A stretch of DNA of 64,000 bases. Source: Gallaecimonas sp045291545 (GTDB taxonomy: Bacteria > Pseudomonadota > Gammaproteobacteria > Enterobacterales > Gallaecimonadaceae). The translations under genes and the position numbers were made by a program. The stretch is from positions 1,116,001-1,180,000 of the forward strand of contig NZ_CP149514.1 of NCBI RefSeq assembly GCF_045291545.1, read 5' to 3'. Below are positions 7,785 through 16,499 of the stretch, piece after piece; position 1 is the first letter of the stretch; every line of letters begins with the position of its first letter. The notes under the pieces were generated by a model. The model made no database searches. It was not told the origin of the DNA and saw only the letters and a list, made by a program, of their open reading frames with translations.

Positions 7785-9221
7785 ATGAGCAACACCCAAC
7801 CGGACATCTATCTGAACAGCTGGCAGGAGCGCCAGGAACTGGCCGAGCAGATGCAGCCGATGATCGGCCGCCTTTACCGCAATTTCGGTGTGGAACTGGT
7901 GGTTTATGGCAAGCCGTTGCTCAACGCGTCCACCATCGACATCATTAAAGCGCATCGTATGGTGCGTCAGTTCGAAAGTGACAAACTGCGCCTGCGGGAA
8001 AGCTTCCCGCTGATTGAAGCGTTGTCTGGCATGAAGCTGGCGCCGGCACGTATTGACCTGGGTAAGCTGGCGGTAGATTACCTGCGAAACCATGGTGATA
8101 AATCGGTTGATGCCTTCTTGCGCGATGAGCTCAGCGACATCGTTGAAAAAGATGACAACATGGCCCCCAAAGATGTGGTGCTGTACGGTTTTGGCCGTAT
8201 CGGCCGGTTGTTGGCGCGGCTGCTTATCGAACGCACCGGGCCGCGTAACAAGCTGCGTCTGCGTGCCATTGTGGTGCGTGGTGGCCGTGACGGTGATTTA
8301 CAAAAGCGGGCCAGCCTGCTGCGCCGCGACTCTATCCATGGCCCTTTTAACGGTTCCATTTGGGTCGACGAAGAAGAGTCAGCCATTGTTGCCAACGGTT
8401 GCTATATCAAGGTGATTTACGCCAACCAGCCAGAAGAGATTGATTACACCGCGTACGGCATTGATGATGCCCTGATCATCGACAACACCGGTGTTTTCAA
8501 AGACGAAGGGCTGGCCCGCCACCTGAGCGCCAAAGGAGCAGCAAAGGTGCTGCTGACCGCCCCTTCCGGTGGTGGTGTTAAAAACATCGTTTACGGTGTC
8601 AATAACGACATGATTGCTGCAGATGACACCATTATCTCTGCCGCTTCTTGTACCACCAATGCCATTACGCCGGTACTCAAGGCCATTAATGACCGCTACG
8701 GTATTGAATATGGCCATGTTGAAACGGTGCATTCTTACACCAACGACCAGAACCTTATCGACAACTACCACAAGGCTGAACGCCGTGGCCGCAGTGCCCC
8801 GCTGAATATGGTGCTGACCAGCACCGGCGCCGCCAAAGCCGTCGCCAAGGCCTTGCCGGAGCTGGCTGGTAAGCTCACCGGTAATGCTATCCGGGTGCCC
8901 ACGCCAAACGTATCCATGGCCATCTTGAACCTGACCCTTAAAGAAACGGTGAGCCGTGAGCAGGTTAACGACTTTTTGAGTGAAACCTCACTGTCGTCCG
9001 ACCTGCGTGACCAGATTGACTTTTCAACCTCTACCGAGATTGTTTCCAGCGATTTGGTCGGCTCCCGTTACGCCGGGGTGGTTGACTCCCAGGCTACCCT
9101 GGCGCAGGACAACCACGTGGTGCTGTACGTCTGGTACGACAACGAGTTTGGTTACTCCTGCCAGGTGGTACGGGTGGCTCAGGACATGGCCGGGCTTTAC
9201 TACCCCAGCCTGCCGCGTTAA
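7785..9221 (+). CDS. Long-form glyceraldehyde-3-phosphate dehydrogenase
   Basis: 478 residues, about 140 longer than gapA. An N-terminal helical extension (1-125) is followed by a full GAPDH: VVLYGFGRIGRLLARLL (NAD site), SAASCTTNAITPV (catalytic Cys), HSYTNDQNLIDNYH (His), RVPTPNVSMAIL, WYDNEFGYSCQVVR. This long GAPDH class occurs beside normal gapA in Vibrio, Shewanella and Pseudomonas and is often assigned to gluconeogenesis, which is family knowledge, not shown here. Start ATG 7785 has AAAAGGA 8 nt upstream; the frame extends to 7593 but without family similarity. Confidence 0.88.
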   Translation: MSNTQPDIYLNSWQERQELAEQMQPMIGRLYRNFGVELVVYGKPLLNASTIDIIKAHRMVRQFESDKLRLRESFPLIEALSGMKLAPARIDLGKLAVDYLRNHGDKSVDAFLRDELSDIVEKDDNMAPKDVVLYGFGRIGRLLARLLIERTGPRNKLRLRAIVVRGGRDGDLQKRASLLRRDSIHGPFNGSIWVDEEESAIVANGCYIKVIYANQPEEIDYTAYGIDDALIIDNTGVFKDEGLARHLSAKGAAKVLLTAPSGGGVKNIVYGVNNDMIAADDTIISAASCTTNAITPVLKAINDRYGIEYGHVETVHSYTNDQNLIDNYHKAERRGRSAPLNMVLTSTGAAKAVAKALPELAGKLTGNAIRVPTPNVSMAILNLTLKETVSREQVNDFLSETSLSSDLRDQIDFSTSTEIVSSDLVGSRYAGVVDSQATLAQDNHVVLYVWYDNEFGYSCQVVRVAQDMAGLYYPSLPR

Positions 9222-9236
9222 GCACGCCCGGCTTAC

Positions 9237-9262
9237 CAAAAAGGCGCCATTGGCGCCTTTTT
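9237..9262 (+). terminator. Terminator after long-form gap
   Basis: Stem AAAAAGGCGCC / GGCGCCTTTTTT with a 3-4 nt loop, 15 nt after the stop. Confidence 0.85.
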
Positions 9263-9308
9263 TACTGTTAAGGTGTAACGGTTTTGCCCTACTAAAAAGG
9301 ATCAGAGG

Positions 9309-10433
9309 ATGCATATTTCCGCCGGATTCGACAGCGGTAACATCAAGGTACTGAAGGCTGACAGTGCCGATGATATTCAGCTGACCATCAATAAAGACCA
9401 CCAATCCGATTTTTATCAGTGGTTTCATTTTCGTCTGCATGGCCAGGCGCAGCAGCAGTATTGTCTGAATATCACCAATGCCGGTGGCGCGGCTTACGCG
9501 CCGGAAGGCTGGCAGGGTTACCAGGCCGTAGCTTCTTATGACCGCCAGACCTGGTTCCGGGTGCCTACCGAGTTTGACGGCCAGACCCTGACCATCACCC
9601 ATGTGCAGGAAGAGGCCATCTGTTATTACGCTTACTTTGCGCCGTACTCTTGGGAGCAGCATCAGGATCTGCTGGCCGGTGCGCAGGAAAGCCCGTACTG
9701 CACGCCGATACATTTAGGTGAAACCCTCGATGGCCGGGAAATGACGCTACTGCGGGTTGGTGATGAAGCGCCTGGTAAACGCAAAATCTGGGTGATTGCA
9801 CGCCAGCACCCGGGGGAAACCATGGCCGAATGGTTTATGGAAGGCTTTATTGGCCGCCTGCTGGATGATGAAGACGGCGTGGCGCGCGCATTGTTACAGG
9901 ACAATGTCTTCTACCTGGTGCCCAATATGAACCCGGATGGCAGCGTGCGCGGCCACCTGCGGACCAACGCGGTAGGGGTCAACCTCAACCGTGAATGGCA
10001 GAGCCCGTCGCTGGAAAAAAGCCCGGAAGTGTATCTGGTGCGCCAGATGATGGAAGAAAAGGGCCTGGACCTGTTTTTAGATATTCATGGTGACGAAGGC
10101 TTACCTTATAACTTCCTGGCCGGCTCCGAAGGGGTGCCGAGTTTTAACACCGACATCAAAACGCAGCAGGACAGCTTCAAGCAAGCCTTGTTGAGTGTGA
10201 CCCCGGAATTTCAAACTCAGTATGGTTATGCCGTCGATGAACCGGGGCAGGCCAACATGACAGTAGCTTGCCACTGGGTGGCTGAGCGCTTTAAAACGCT
10301 GGCTTATACGTTGGAAATGCCCTTTAAAGATAACGCTGACCTGCCTGATGAAGCCTTTGGCTGGTCACCGCCGAGGGCCATGCAGTTAGGGGAAGATGTG
10401 CTGGCTGCCCTATGGCGACACCTCAAGGGATAA
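9309..10433 (+). CDS. M14-family zinc carboxypeptidase (cytosolic type)
   Basis: 374 residues. An N-terminal beta-sandwich domain (about 1-120, Peptidase_M14_N type) precedes the M14 catalytic domain. The zinc ligands are in ARQHPGETMAEW (HxxE) and DIHGDEG, the substrate Asn/Arg region is in NMNPDGSVRGHLRTN, and the catalytic Glu is in YTLEMPF. This architecture is that of bacterial homologues of cytosolic carboxypeptidases, predicted to trim C-terminal residues of peptides or proteins; there is no signal peptide. AGGA lies 7 nt before the ATG. Confidence 0.88.
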   Translation: MHISAGFDSGNIKVLKADSADDIQLTINKDHQSDFYQWFHFRLHGQAQQQYCLNITNAGGAAYAPEGWQGYQAVASYDRQTWFRVPTEFDGQTLTITHVQEEAICYYAYFAPYSWEQHQDLLAGAQESPYCTPIHLGETLDGREMTLLRVGDEAPGKRKIWVIARQHPGETMAEWFMEGFIGRLLDDEDGVARALLQDNVFYLVPNMNPDGSVRGHLRTNAVGVNLNREWQSPSLEKSPEVYLVRQMMEEKGLDLFLDIHGDEGLPYNFLAGSEGVPSFNTDIKTQQDSFKQALLSVTPEFQTQYGYAVDEPGQANMTVACHWVAERFKTLAYTLEMPFKDNADLPDEAFGWSPPRAMQLGEDVLAALWRHLKG

Positions 10434-10444
10434 AATGCAATATC

Positions 10445-10468
10445 AAGCCGCCAAGTGCGGCTTTTTTT
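10445..10468 (+). terminator. Terminator after M14 peptidase
   Basis: Stem AAGCCGC / GCGGCTT, 5-nt loop, seven T residues. Confidence 0.85.
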
Positions 10469-10549
10469 GTGCCACATCAATTTTGTTAATGCAGTATTAA
10501 ATTACAGTTAATAAACTGGTTTTCTCTCCCCCTGTATGAGGATTACGCC

Positions 10550-11254
10550 ATGCGTTGGTTAACTGTTCCCCTGATGAGCCTGGCACTACTGACTGGATGC
10601 GGTGGTGGTGATGACGATACTGTAGCCCCGGTTGTACCGCAGCCGACTGTACTGGATGTCGATGATAGTGGCACCAGCTCGGTGAGCTTGACGGTACTTT
10701 CCCAGCAGCTGGCGACGCTGGCGGTAGGGACCTTGACGGCAGATGAAGAAGCCGGGTTGCTGTACATGCGTGAAGAAGAAAAGCTGGCCCGTGATGTCTA
10801 CCTGACCATGTACAACCTGTGGGGCCAGCAGGTTTTCGAGAATATATCCGAGGCTGAAGAAACCCATGCTGAAGCCGTCAAAATGCTGCTTGACCGCTAC
10901 AATCTGGTCGACCCGGTTGGCAGCAATGGCATTGGCGTGTTCACTGATCCGCAACTGCAAACCCTCTACGACACCCTAGTGAACCAGGGCACCACCAGCT
11001 TAATGGAAGCACTTTACGTCGGCGCGGCTATTGAGGAGCTGGATATTTTTGATTTGACGGCGGAAGAAGCCAAGATCGAAAACAATGACGATATTGCATT
11101 GGTGTACGCTAACCTGAAAAAGGGCTCACGTAATCACCTGCGCGCCTTCTATCGCAACATTATTCGTGCTGGTGGCAGCTATACCCCGCAATACCTGACG
11201 CAGGCGGAGTTTGATGCCATCGTCAACAGTGACTTTGAGCGCGGTAGTATTTAA
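10550..11254 (+). CDS. DUF2202 ferritin-like lipoprotein
   Basis: 234 residues. A lipobox LLTGC (Cys at 17) and an acidic linker are followed by a DUF2202 domain (about 60-225). Candidate metal ligands are arranged as in ferritin-like four-helix bundles: YMREEEKLARDVY, SEAEETHAEAV, AAIEELDIFD and KKGSRNHLRAFYRN. The family has an inferred di-iron fold but no established reaction. It appears to be a single-gene unit, flanked by terminator-like hairpins. Confidence 0.82.
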   Translation: MRWLTVPLMSLALLTGCGGGDDDTVAPVVPQPTVLDVDDSGTSSVSLTVLSQQLATLAVGTLTADEEAGLLYMREEEKLARDVYLTMYNLWGQQVFENISEAEETHAEAVKMLLDRYNLVDPVGSNGIGVFTDPQLQTLYDTLVNQGTTSLMEALYVGAAIEELDIFDLTAEEAKIENNDDIALVYANLKKGSRNHLRAFYRNIIRAGGSYTPQYLTQAEFDAIVNSDFERGSI

Positions 11255-11270
11255 TCGCAAAAAAACAACA

Positions 11271-11292
11271 CAGGGCCGCTTTTGCGGCCCTG
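11271..11292. terminator. GC-rich hairpin after DUF2202 gene
   Basis: Perfect 9-bp stem CAGGGCCGC / GCGGCCCTG with a TTTT loop. There is no good T-run downstream, but an A-rich tract upstream would make a U-tract on the minus strand. It may be an RNA 3'-end stabiliser rather than an efficient terminator. Confidence 0.5.
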
Positions 11293-11364
11293 CTGCTTGT
11301 GCATCGAAAAGGGCTATGTCAGGGTTAGCGCTCATTATAAAAACAACTCTGGAGCCTCATCTTC

Positions 11365-13026
11365 ATGGAAGCGTTCAACCACTGGTTGTTATTCATTGAC
11401 AGCTATCTGGGCAGCTCTGCCTGGTTCCCTTACGTGTTGCTTGGTGTCGGGGTTTTCTTCACCCTGTATCTTGGCTTCCCACAGATCCGCTATTTTCGCC
11501 AAGCCTGGCGGGTGGTGACCGGTAAATATGATCACTCGCAAATGCGTGGTGATACCTCGCACTTTCAGGCACTGAGTACTGCCCTGTCTGGCACTGTCGG
11601 CACCGGTAATATCGGTGGAGTTGCCTTTGCCATTTTCCTCGGCGGGCCGGCGGCACTGTTCTGGATGTGGGCCACGGCATTTCTGGGGATGACCACCAAG
11701 TTTGTGGAAGTCACCCTGTCACACAAATACCGTGACCGGGCGCCGGATGGCACCATGGCCGGTGGCCCCATGTACTACATGGATAAGCGTCTGAACATGA
11801 AGTGGCTGGCAGTGATCTTTGCCATTGCTACCGTGATCAGCTCCTTTGGCACGGGTAACTTGCCGCAAATCAACAACATTGCCCAGGGCATGTCAGCCAC
11901 ATTCGGTATTAAGCCGATCATCACCGGCGGTGTGCTGGCGGTGCTGTTGGCCATGGTTATTTTGGGGGGGATCACCCGTATCGCCAAAGTCACCTCTAAG
12001 GTGGTTCCCTTCATGGCAGTGTTTTATGTGGTTGGTGCGTTGTCTGTGATCCTGATGAACCTGGATAACCTCTGGCCATCCTTTAAAGCGGTGTTTGAAA
12101 ACGCCTTTACCGGCTCTGCTGCGGCAGGAGGCTTTCTTGGTGCCAGCTTTGCTTATGCCTTTAACCGGGGTGTTAACCGCGGTTTGTTCTCCAATGAAGC
12201 AGGCCAGGGTTCGGCGCCCATTGCCCACGCCTCGGCACGGGCTGATGAACCGGTCTCAGAAGGTCTGGTGTCGATTCTCGAACCTTTCATCGACACCATC
12301 ATCATCTGCACCATTACCGGCATGGTGATCTTAAGCTCCGGGGTCTGGACTCAGAAATTTGAAAACCGCTTTGAGCGCACCGATATGGTTGTGCTGGCCG
12401 GTCATTACAGTGACAAGGTGCAGGCTGACCGTAAGGAGCTGGCCGCTTATCTGAACCAGCAAGCCAGCACTGTTAAACCTTTTAGCGGTGATCTGAAAGT
12501 GCTAGACGGCAAGATTGTCGGTGGCGGTCCGGTAACAGTGATCAATGCCCGCTCAGTCGGTGAGAACGTGCAGTTTAAAGTGGGTGGTCACCCGTTCAAT
12601 GGTTCTTTGGCTGTACAAAAAGGGCAGCTCACAGATCCGGACGTACTGGTTTATGGCAAATCACTGGTGCACTCGGCCGAGCTGACCACCATTGCCTTTA
12701 CCAAGGGTTATTTCGGTGATTACGGTAAATATATTGTCTCCATTGGCTTGCTGCTGTTTGCCTTCTCGACAGTTATTGCCTGGTCTTATTATGGTGACCG
12801 CGCCATCATTTATCTGTTGGGCTACAAGTGGGTGATGCCCTATCGGGTACTTTATGTGACGGCCTTTTTCTGGGCCTCGTTCAGTGACACCACCCTGGTG
12901 TGGAACTTGGCGGCGGTAGCTATTGTATTGATGGCATTACCCAACCTATTCGGGATCATGCTGCTGGCCAAGGAAATGAAACAGACAGTCAGGGATTATT
13001 GGGCCACTCTCAAGGAAAATGAGTGA
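11365..13026 (+). CDS. Alanine/glycine:cation symporter (AGCS) with soluble insertion
   Basis: 553 residues of the AGCS (DagA/AlsT) family, importing alanine or glycine with Na+ or H+. Signature segments: GTVGTGNIGGVAFAI, GGPMYYMDKRL, NRGVNRGLFSNEAGQGSAPIAHA. Around ten hydrophobic helices are recognisable. Most family members have about 450-490 residues; here residues about 330-435 form a polar insertion between helices near the C-terminal third (ERTDMVVLAGHY to GKSLVHSAELTT). Start ATG 11365 follows a weak GGAG. Confidence 0.9.
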   Translation: MEAFNHWLLFIDSYLGSSAWFPYVLLGVGVFFTLYLGFPQIRYFRQAWRVVTGKYDHSQMRGDTSHFQALSTALSGTVGTGNIGGVAFAIFLGGPAALFWMWATAFLGMTTKFVEVTLSHKYRDRAPDGTMAGGPMYYMDKRLNMKWLAVIFAIATVISSFGTGNLPQINNIAQGMSATFGIKPIITGGVLAVLLAMVILGGITRIAKVTSKVVPFMAVFYVVGALSVILMNLDNLWPSFKAVFENAFTGSAAAGGFLGASFAYAFNRGVNRGLFSNEAGQGSAPIAHASARADEPVSEGLVSILEPFIDTIIICTITGMVILSSGVWTQKFENRFERTDMVVLAGHYSDKVQADRKELAAYLNQQASTVKPFSGDLKVLDGKIVGGGPVTVINARSVGENVQFKVGGHPFNGSLAVQKGQLTDPDVLVYGKSLVHSAELTTIAFTKGYFGDYGKYIVSIGLLLFAFSTVIAWSYYGDRAIIYLLGYKWVMPYRVLYVTAFFWASFSDTTLVWNLAAVAIVLMALPNLFGIMLLAKEMKQTVRDYWATLKENE

Positions 13027-13035
13027 CAGCAAAAG

Positions 13036-13058
13036 GGCGCCGGGAAGGCGCCTTTTTT
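13036..13058 (+). terminator. Terminator after AGCS symporter
   Basis: Stem GGCGCC / GGCGCC, 5-nt loop and T6, shortly after the stop at 13026. Confidence 0.8.
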
Positions 13059-13087
13059 GTTAATATGCGCCCCCAAAAGGAGGAACT

Positions 13088-13411
13088 ATGGCCATTATTC
13101 ATTGTTATGCCTGCGGTAAACGCATTTCTGATAAAGCGCCGGTCTGCCCTCATTGTGGTGAAGTCAGAAGCGACGATCCAGAGGTGATCAGCGAAGGTCG
13201 GCGGCGCAAACAGGCGGTCAAAGTGCGTCGTCTGAATAGCCTGGCGATGGCGGCACTGATCCTGTTCCTGCTTGGCGGTTTATTATTTACGGTTGTCAAA
13301 ACACACCCTAATTTTGAATGGGTCGTAGAAGCCATGATGGGCGTCGGTTTCGTTGGCTATATTGCGCTGCGGGTGATGCTGCTGCTGGAAAAACGCAAAG
13401 GGGGCAAGTGA
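13088..13411 (+). CDS. Zinc-ribbon membrane protein
   Basis: 107 residues. The N-terminal zinc ribbon is HCYACGKRI...CPHCG (two CxxC pairs, residues 6-23). A basic linker follows (GRRRKQAVKVRR) and then two hydrophobic segments (about 54-70 and 78-97), ending in a Lys-rich tail. Function unknown. AGGAGG precedes the ATG. The TGA overlaps the next gene's ATG (TGATG), so this is the first of three coupled small genes. Confidence 0.75.
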   Translation: MAIIHCYACGKRISDKAPVCPHCGEVRSDDPEVISEGRRRKQAVKVRRLNSLAMAALILFLLGGLLFTVVKTHPNFEWVVEAMMGVGFVGYIALRVMLLLEKRKGGK

Positions 13412-13686
13412 TGTTAGCGCAGATGGTTGCCAGTATGGATGAAGCCACTTACCTGCGCCTGCGTGATGCGGCGGAAACCGGCAAGTGGGCAGACGGTACT
13501 GTATTGGCCAGTGAGCAACGAGAGCATTGCTTGCAACTGGTAATGGCCTATCAGGCCTTACGCCAGAGCGAGCATCAGCATATGGAAGTGGGGCCGGACG
13601 GCGAACTGGTGACCAAGTCCAAGCGCGAGCTTAAAGCTCAATTTAGTGGCGTGCAGGAGCAGGAAATCATCAGGAGCAAAGTATAA
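13411..13686 (+). CDS. DUF1315 (YeaC-like) protein
   Basis: 91 residues, all alpha-helical and hydrophilic, starting at the ATG that overlaps the upstream stop. The N-terminal MVASMDEATYLRLRDAAETGKWADG matches the DUF1315/YeaC family; no biochemical role is known. It is coupled on both sides: TGATG with the zinc-ribbon gene and a TAA that overlaps the proposed AUA start of the DUF1653 gene. Confidence 0.78.
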   Translation: MLAQMVASMDEATYLRLRDAAETGKWADGTVLASEQREHCLQLVMAYQALRQSEHQHMEVGPDGELVTKSKRELKAQFSGVQEQEIIRSKV

Positions 13687-13895
13687 AAACGGGCATTTAT
13701 CGCCATTTTAAGGGCGGACGCTATCAGGTACTGGGTTTGGTTACCCACAGTGAAACAGAGCAAACCCTGGTGTTGTATCGGCCACTTTATGGGGATGGCG
13801 GGCTATGGGTCAGGCCAGTCGCCATGTTTAGCGAAACCGTGAATGGCCCAGATGGGCCAACAGCTCGCTTTGTTTTCGAACAAGAGGCGCCTTAG
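13683..13895 (+). CDS. DUF1653 protein with probable AUA start codon
   Basis: 70 residues matching DUF1653: TGIYRHFKGGRYQVLG near the start, LVLYRPLYGDGGLWVRP and MFSETV in the middle. The family begins its domain within a few residues of the start, so the N-terminus must lie near 13683. No ATG, GTG or TTG exists in frame there. AGGAG at 13672-13676 lies 6 nt before ATA at 13683, and this ATA overlaps the upstream TAA exactly where an ATGA coupling would be expected. ATA is therefore the best start; ATT at 13695 is the alternative but is too far from the ribosome site. Function unknown. Confidence 0.72.
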   Translation: MKTGIYRHFKGGRYQVLGLVTHSETEQTLVLYRPLYGDGGLWVRPVAMFSETVNGPDGPTARFVFEQEAP

Positions 13896-13911
13896 GGCGC
13901 CTTTTCTTTTT
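13886..13911 (+). terminator. Terminator overlapping the DUF1653 stop
   Basis: GGCGCC / GGCGCC stem flanking TTAG, then a T-rich tract. The stop codon TAG lies in the loop. Confidence 0.75.
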
Positions 13912-14052
13912 CCTACTCCTTTTATTTTTCCCCTAATGAATTAGTGTGATCGAAGGCAATTAAAATGCCTTATGGACGATTTATAGTGCTTGATTTTCAT
14001 TAGTGTCCAAATAATGTTAGAGTGTTTGCTCATTGCATTGAAGGAGTTAGAC

Positions 14053-15168
14053 ATGGCGACGCCAGCGTGGCGAAGAGCTGTACTGAAAGTGGGAAGTGCC
14101 CTGATCGCGCCGGATGGTGACGGTTGCAGTGCCAAATATTTATTGGCCATTGCCCGTTTTATCACCCAGTGCCGTGAACAGGGCCGGGAAATTGTCCTGG
14201 TGTCATCTGGCAGTGTTGCTGCCGGCCGCAGTCATTTCGATTTTTCCCACCAGCAACTGCCGGTGCCTTTGAAAAAGGCCATGGCAGCGGTGGGGCAAAA
14301 CGAAATGATGAGTAACTGGTCCCGCTTTTTTGACTTTGCCTGTGCTCAGGTACTGTTGACCCATGGTGACATGCGTGATCGCGAGCGCTATGTGTCGGTC
14401 AAAAATACACTGCACGCACTGCTGGAAAACGCCATTTTGCCTATCGTTAATGAGAACGATACGGTGGCTACTGACGCGCTGCGTGTTGGTGATAACGATA
14501 ACCTGGCAGCCATGGTAGCCACAGTGGTGGATGCCGATGCATTGATCATCTGCTCTGACGTTGATGGTCTCTATGACAAAGATCCCACCGTCTTTGATGA
14601 TGCCAAGCGTATTCCGGTTGTCGAAGAAATTGACGAGGATATTTTTGCCCTGGCCGGGCCGCCACGTAACGCCATTGCTACCGGCGGTATGCGCACCAAA
14701 GTTGAGGCGGCAGAAAAAGCTTCCAGCCACGGCATTGACACCTACATTGTTAATGGCCGCATTGGTGACACCTTTGAGCGACTGCTGCGCGGCGATAACC
14801 CCGGTACTTTGTTTGTACGCCATGCCAGCCCGCTGTCAAACCGCAAGCACTGGTTGCGTCATACGTTGAAGTCACAGGGCAGCATTGAAATAGACAATGG
14901 TGCGGCCAAAGCGCTGATTGAAGAAGGGGCTTCGCTGCTGTCATCGGGTATTACTGCCGTAGACGGTGACTTTGACCGCGGTGATGCCGTCATGGTCAGT
15001 AATGGTAATAAGCCCTTGGCGAAAGGGATCGCCCAATACAGCTCGTGGGAGCTGAGTTACCTAAAAGGCCACCATGCTGGCGAAATCAATGCAGTGGTAG
15101 GTACGGATCAGCCTGATGAAGTGATCCACCGCGATAATCTGATGATTCTGGAGGAACAAACTTCATGA
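14053..15168 (+). CDS. proB: Glutamate 5-kinase
   Basis: 371 residues. The amino-acid kinase domain shows LKVGSALIAP, VLVSSGSVAAG, NENDTVAT, GDNDNLAAMVA and GGMRTKVEAAEKA. A C-terminal PUA domain (about 280-365) contains GITAVDGDFDRGDAV. It makes gamma-glutamyl phosphate, the first step of proline synthesis, and is normally feedback-inhibited by proline. Start ATG 14053 has AAGGAG 6 nt upstream. The stop overlaps proA. The AT-rich stretch before it (13912-14040) should hold the promoter. Confidence 0.95.
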   Translation: MATPAWRRAVLKVGSALIAPDGDGCSAKYLLAIARFITQCREQGREIVLVSSGSVAAGRSHFDFSHQQLPVPLKKAMAAVGQNEMMSNWSRFFDFACAQVLLTHGDMRDRERYVSVKNTLHALLENAILPIVNENDTVATDALRVGDNDNLAAMVATVVDADALIICSDVDGLYDKDPTVFDDAKRIPVVEEIDEDIFALAGPPRNAIATGGMRTKVEAAEKASSHGIDTYIVNGRIGDTFERLLRGDNPGTLFVRHASPLSNRKHWLRHTLKSQGSIEIDNGAAKALIEEGASLLSSGITAVDGDFDRGDAVMVSNGNKPLAKGIAQYSSWELSYLKGHHAGEINAVVGTDQPDEVIHRDNLMILEEQTS

Positions 15169-16418
15169 TGATGGCAAAAGCCCGGAGCTATGCCGAAGCG
15201 GCTGCCAAGGCAGCCACCGTACTGGCCAGCATGACCACTGAACAAAAAAACGCTGTGCTTAAAGCCATGGCGGCTAAGCTGCGTGCCAACCACCAGCCTA
15301 TTCTCAAGGCCAATGAACTGGATATGGCCGCCGGGCGTGAAAAAGGTTTGTCTGATGCCATGCTCGACCGCCTGCTATTGAGTGGCGAACGTATTGATGC
15401 CATGGCTGACGCCATTGATTTTATTGCCACGCTGGACGATCCGGTCGGCCACCGCCGGTTGCTGGAAAACCGTCCCAACGGCATCAAGGTGGAAAAAATG
15501 CGGATCCCGCTGGGCGTGGTCTGCATGATTTATGAAGCACGGCCCAATGTCACCGCTGACGCCGGCGCACTGTGCCTGAAGTCCGGCAACGCCGTTATTT
15601 TGCGTGGCGGCCGCGAGGCTCTGCATTCAAGCCTGGCTATTGCCAAGGTGTTGCAGCAGGCACTGGCGGAGCATCAGGTACCGGTAGAAGCCATTACGGT
15701 CATTGATGATCCGGATCGGGAGCTGTTGTTGGCACTGCTCAAGCAGCGTGATTATATCGATTTGGTGATCCCCCGTGGCGGGGAAGGGCTGATTCACTTT
15801 GTGTCGGAGCAAAGCCGTATTCCGGTGATCCAGCACTTTAAAGGGGTCTGCCATCTGTATGTCGACAAGGACGCTGATTTGACCAAGGCGCTGGCCTTGC
15901 TATTGAACGGTAAAACGCAGCGCACCGGCGTTTGTAACGCCCTTGAAGGCTTGCTGGTACACCAGGATGTGGCCGCTGACTTCTTGCCGATGGTTGCCAA
16001 GGCTTTTGCCGAAAAGGGCGTGACAGTACATGCCGATAAAGCCAGCCAAGACTATTTTGCTGGTGCATCACTGATGCACGAAGACGACTACGGTCAGGAA
16101 TATCTGGCGCTGGAAATTGCCATTCGCCAGGTAGCCGATTATGACGCTGCGCTGGCGCATATCCGCCGCTTTGGCAGCCAGCATACGGAAGTGATTGCTA
16201 CTGAAAATCCGGCTACCGCTGCGGCATTTCAGCAGCAGGTTGACAGCGCCGTGGTGATGGTCAATGCGTCCAGCCGCTTTTCTGACGGCGGTGAGTTGGG
16301 GTTGGGTGCCGAAATTGGCATTTCCACCTCCAAGCTGCATGCCTACGGCCCCATGGGCCTTGAGGCTCTCACCACGGAGAAATTTGTGGTAACCGGCGAT
16401 GGGCAAATTCGCCAATAA
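15165..16418 (+). CDS. proA: Gamma-glutamyl phosphate reductase
   Basis: About 417 residues of the ALDH superfamily. It reduces gamma-glutamyl phosphate to the semialdehyde with NADPH. Motifs: MIYEARPNVTADAG, LKSGNAVILRGG, VIPRGGEGLI, GVCHLYVDKDAD and the catalytic Cys in KTQRTGVCNALE; near the end ASSRFSDGGELGLGAEIGIST. Three ATGs in frame (15165, 15168, 15171) are possible starts; 15165 gives the ATGA overlap with proB. GGAGG is upstream. It forms a channelled pair with ProB. Confidence 0.95.
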   Translation: MMMAKARSYAEAAAKAATVLASMTTEQKNAVLKAMAAKLRANHQPILKANELDMAAGREKGLSDAMLDRLLLSGERIDAMADAIDFIATLDDPVGHRRLLENRPNGIKVEKMRIPLGVVCMIYEARPNVTADAGALCLKSGNAVILRGGREALHSSLAIAKVLQQALAEHQVPVEAITVIDDPDRELLLALLKQRDYIDLVIPRGGEGLIHFVSEQSRIPVIQHFKGVCHLYVDKDADLTKALALLLNGKTQRTGVCNALEGLLVHQDVAADFLPMVAKAFAEKGVTVHADKASQDYFAGASLMHEDDYGQEYLALEIAIRQVADYDAALAHIRRFGSQHTEVIATENPATAAAFQQQVDSAVVMVNASSRFSDGGELGLGAEIGISTSKLHAYGPMGLEALTTEKFVVTGDGQIRQ

Positions 16419-16428
16419 GCAGTACCTA

Positions 16429-16457
16429 AGACCCGGCCTTGGCCGGGTCTTTTTTTT
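16429..16457 (+). terminator. Terminator of proBA
   Basis: Stem AGACCCGGCC / GGCCGGGTCT followed by T8. Confidence 0.88.
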
Positions 16458-16499
16458 CACGTACCCTGAATACTCAGTCCTGTACAGCCATAGAGAACC

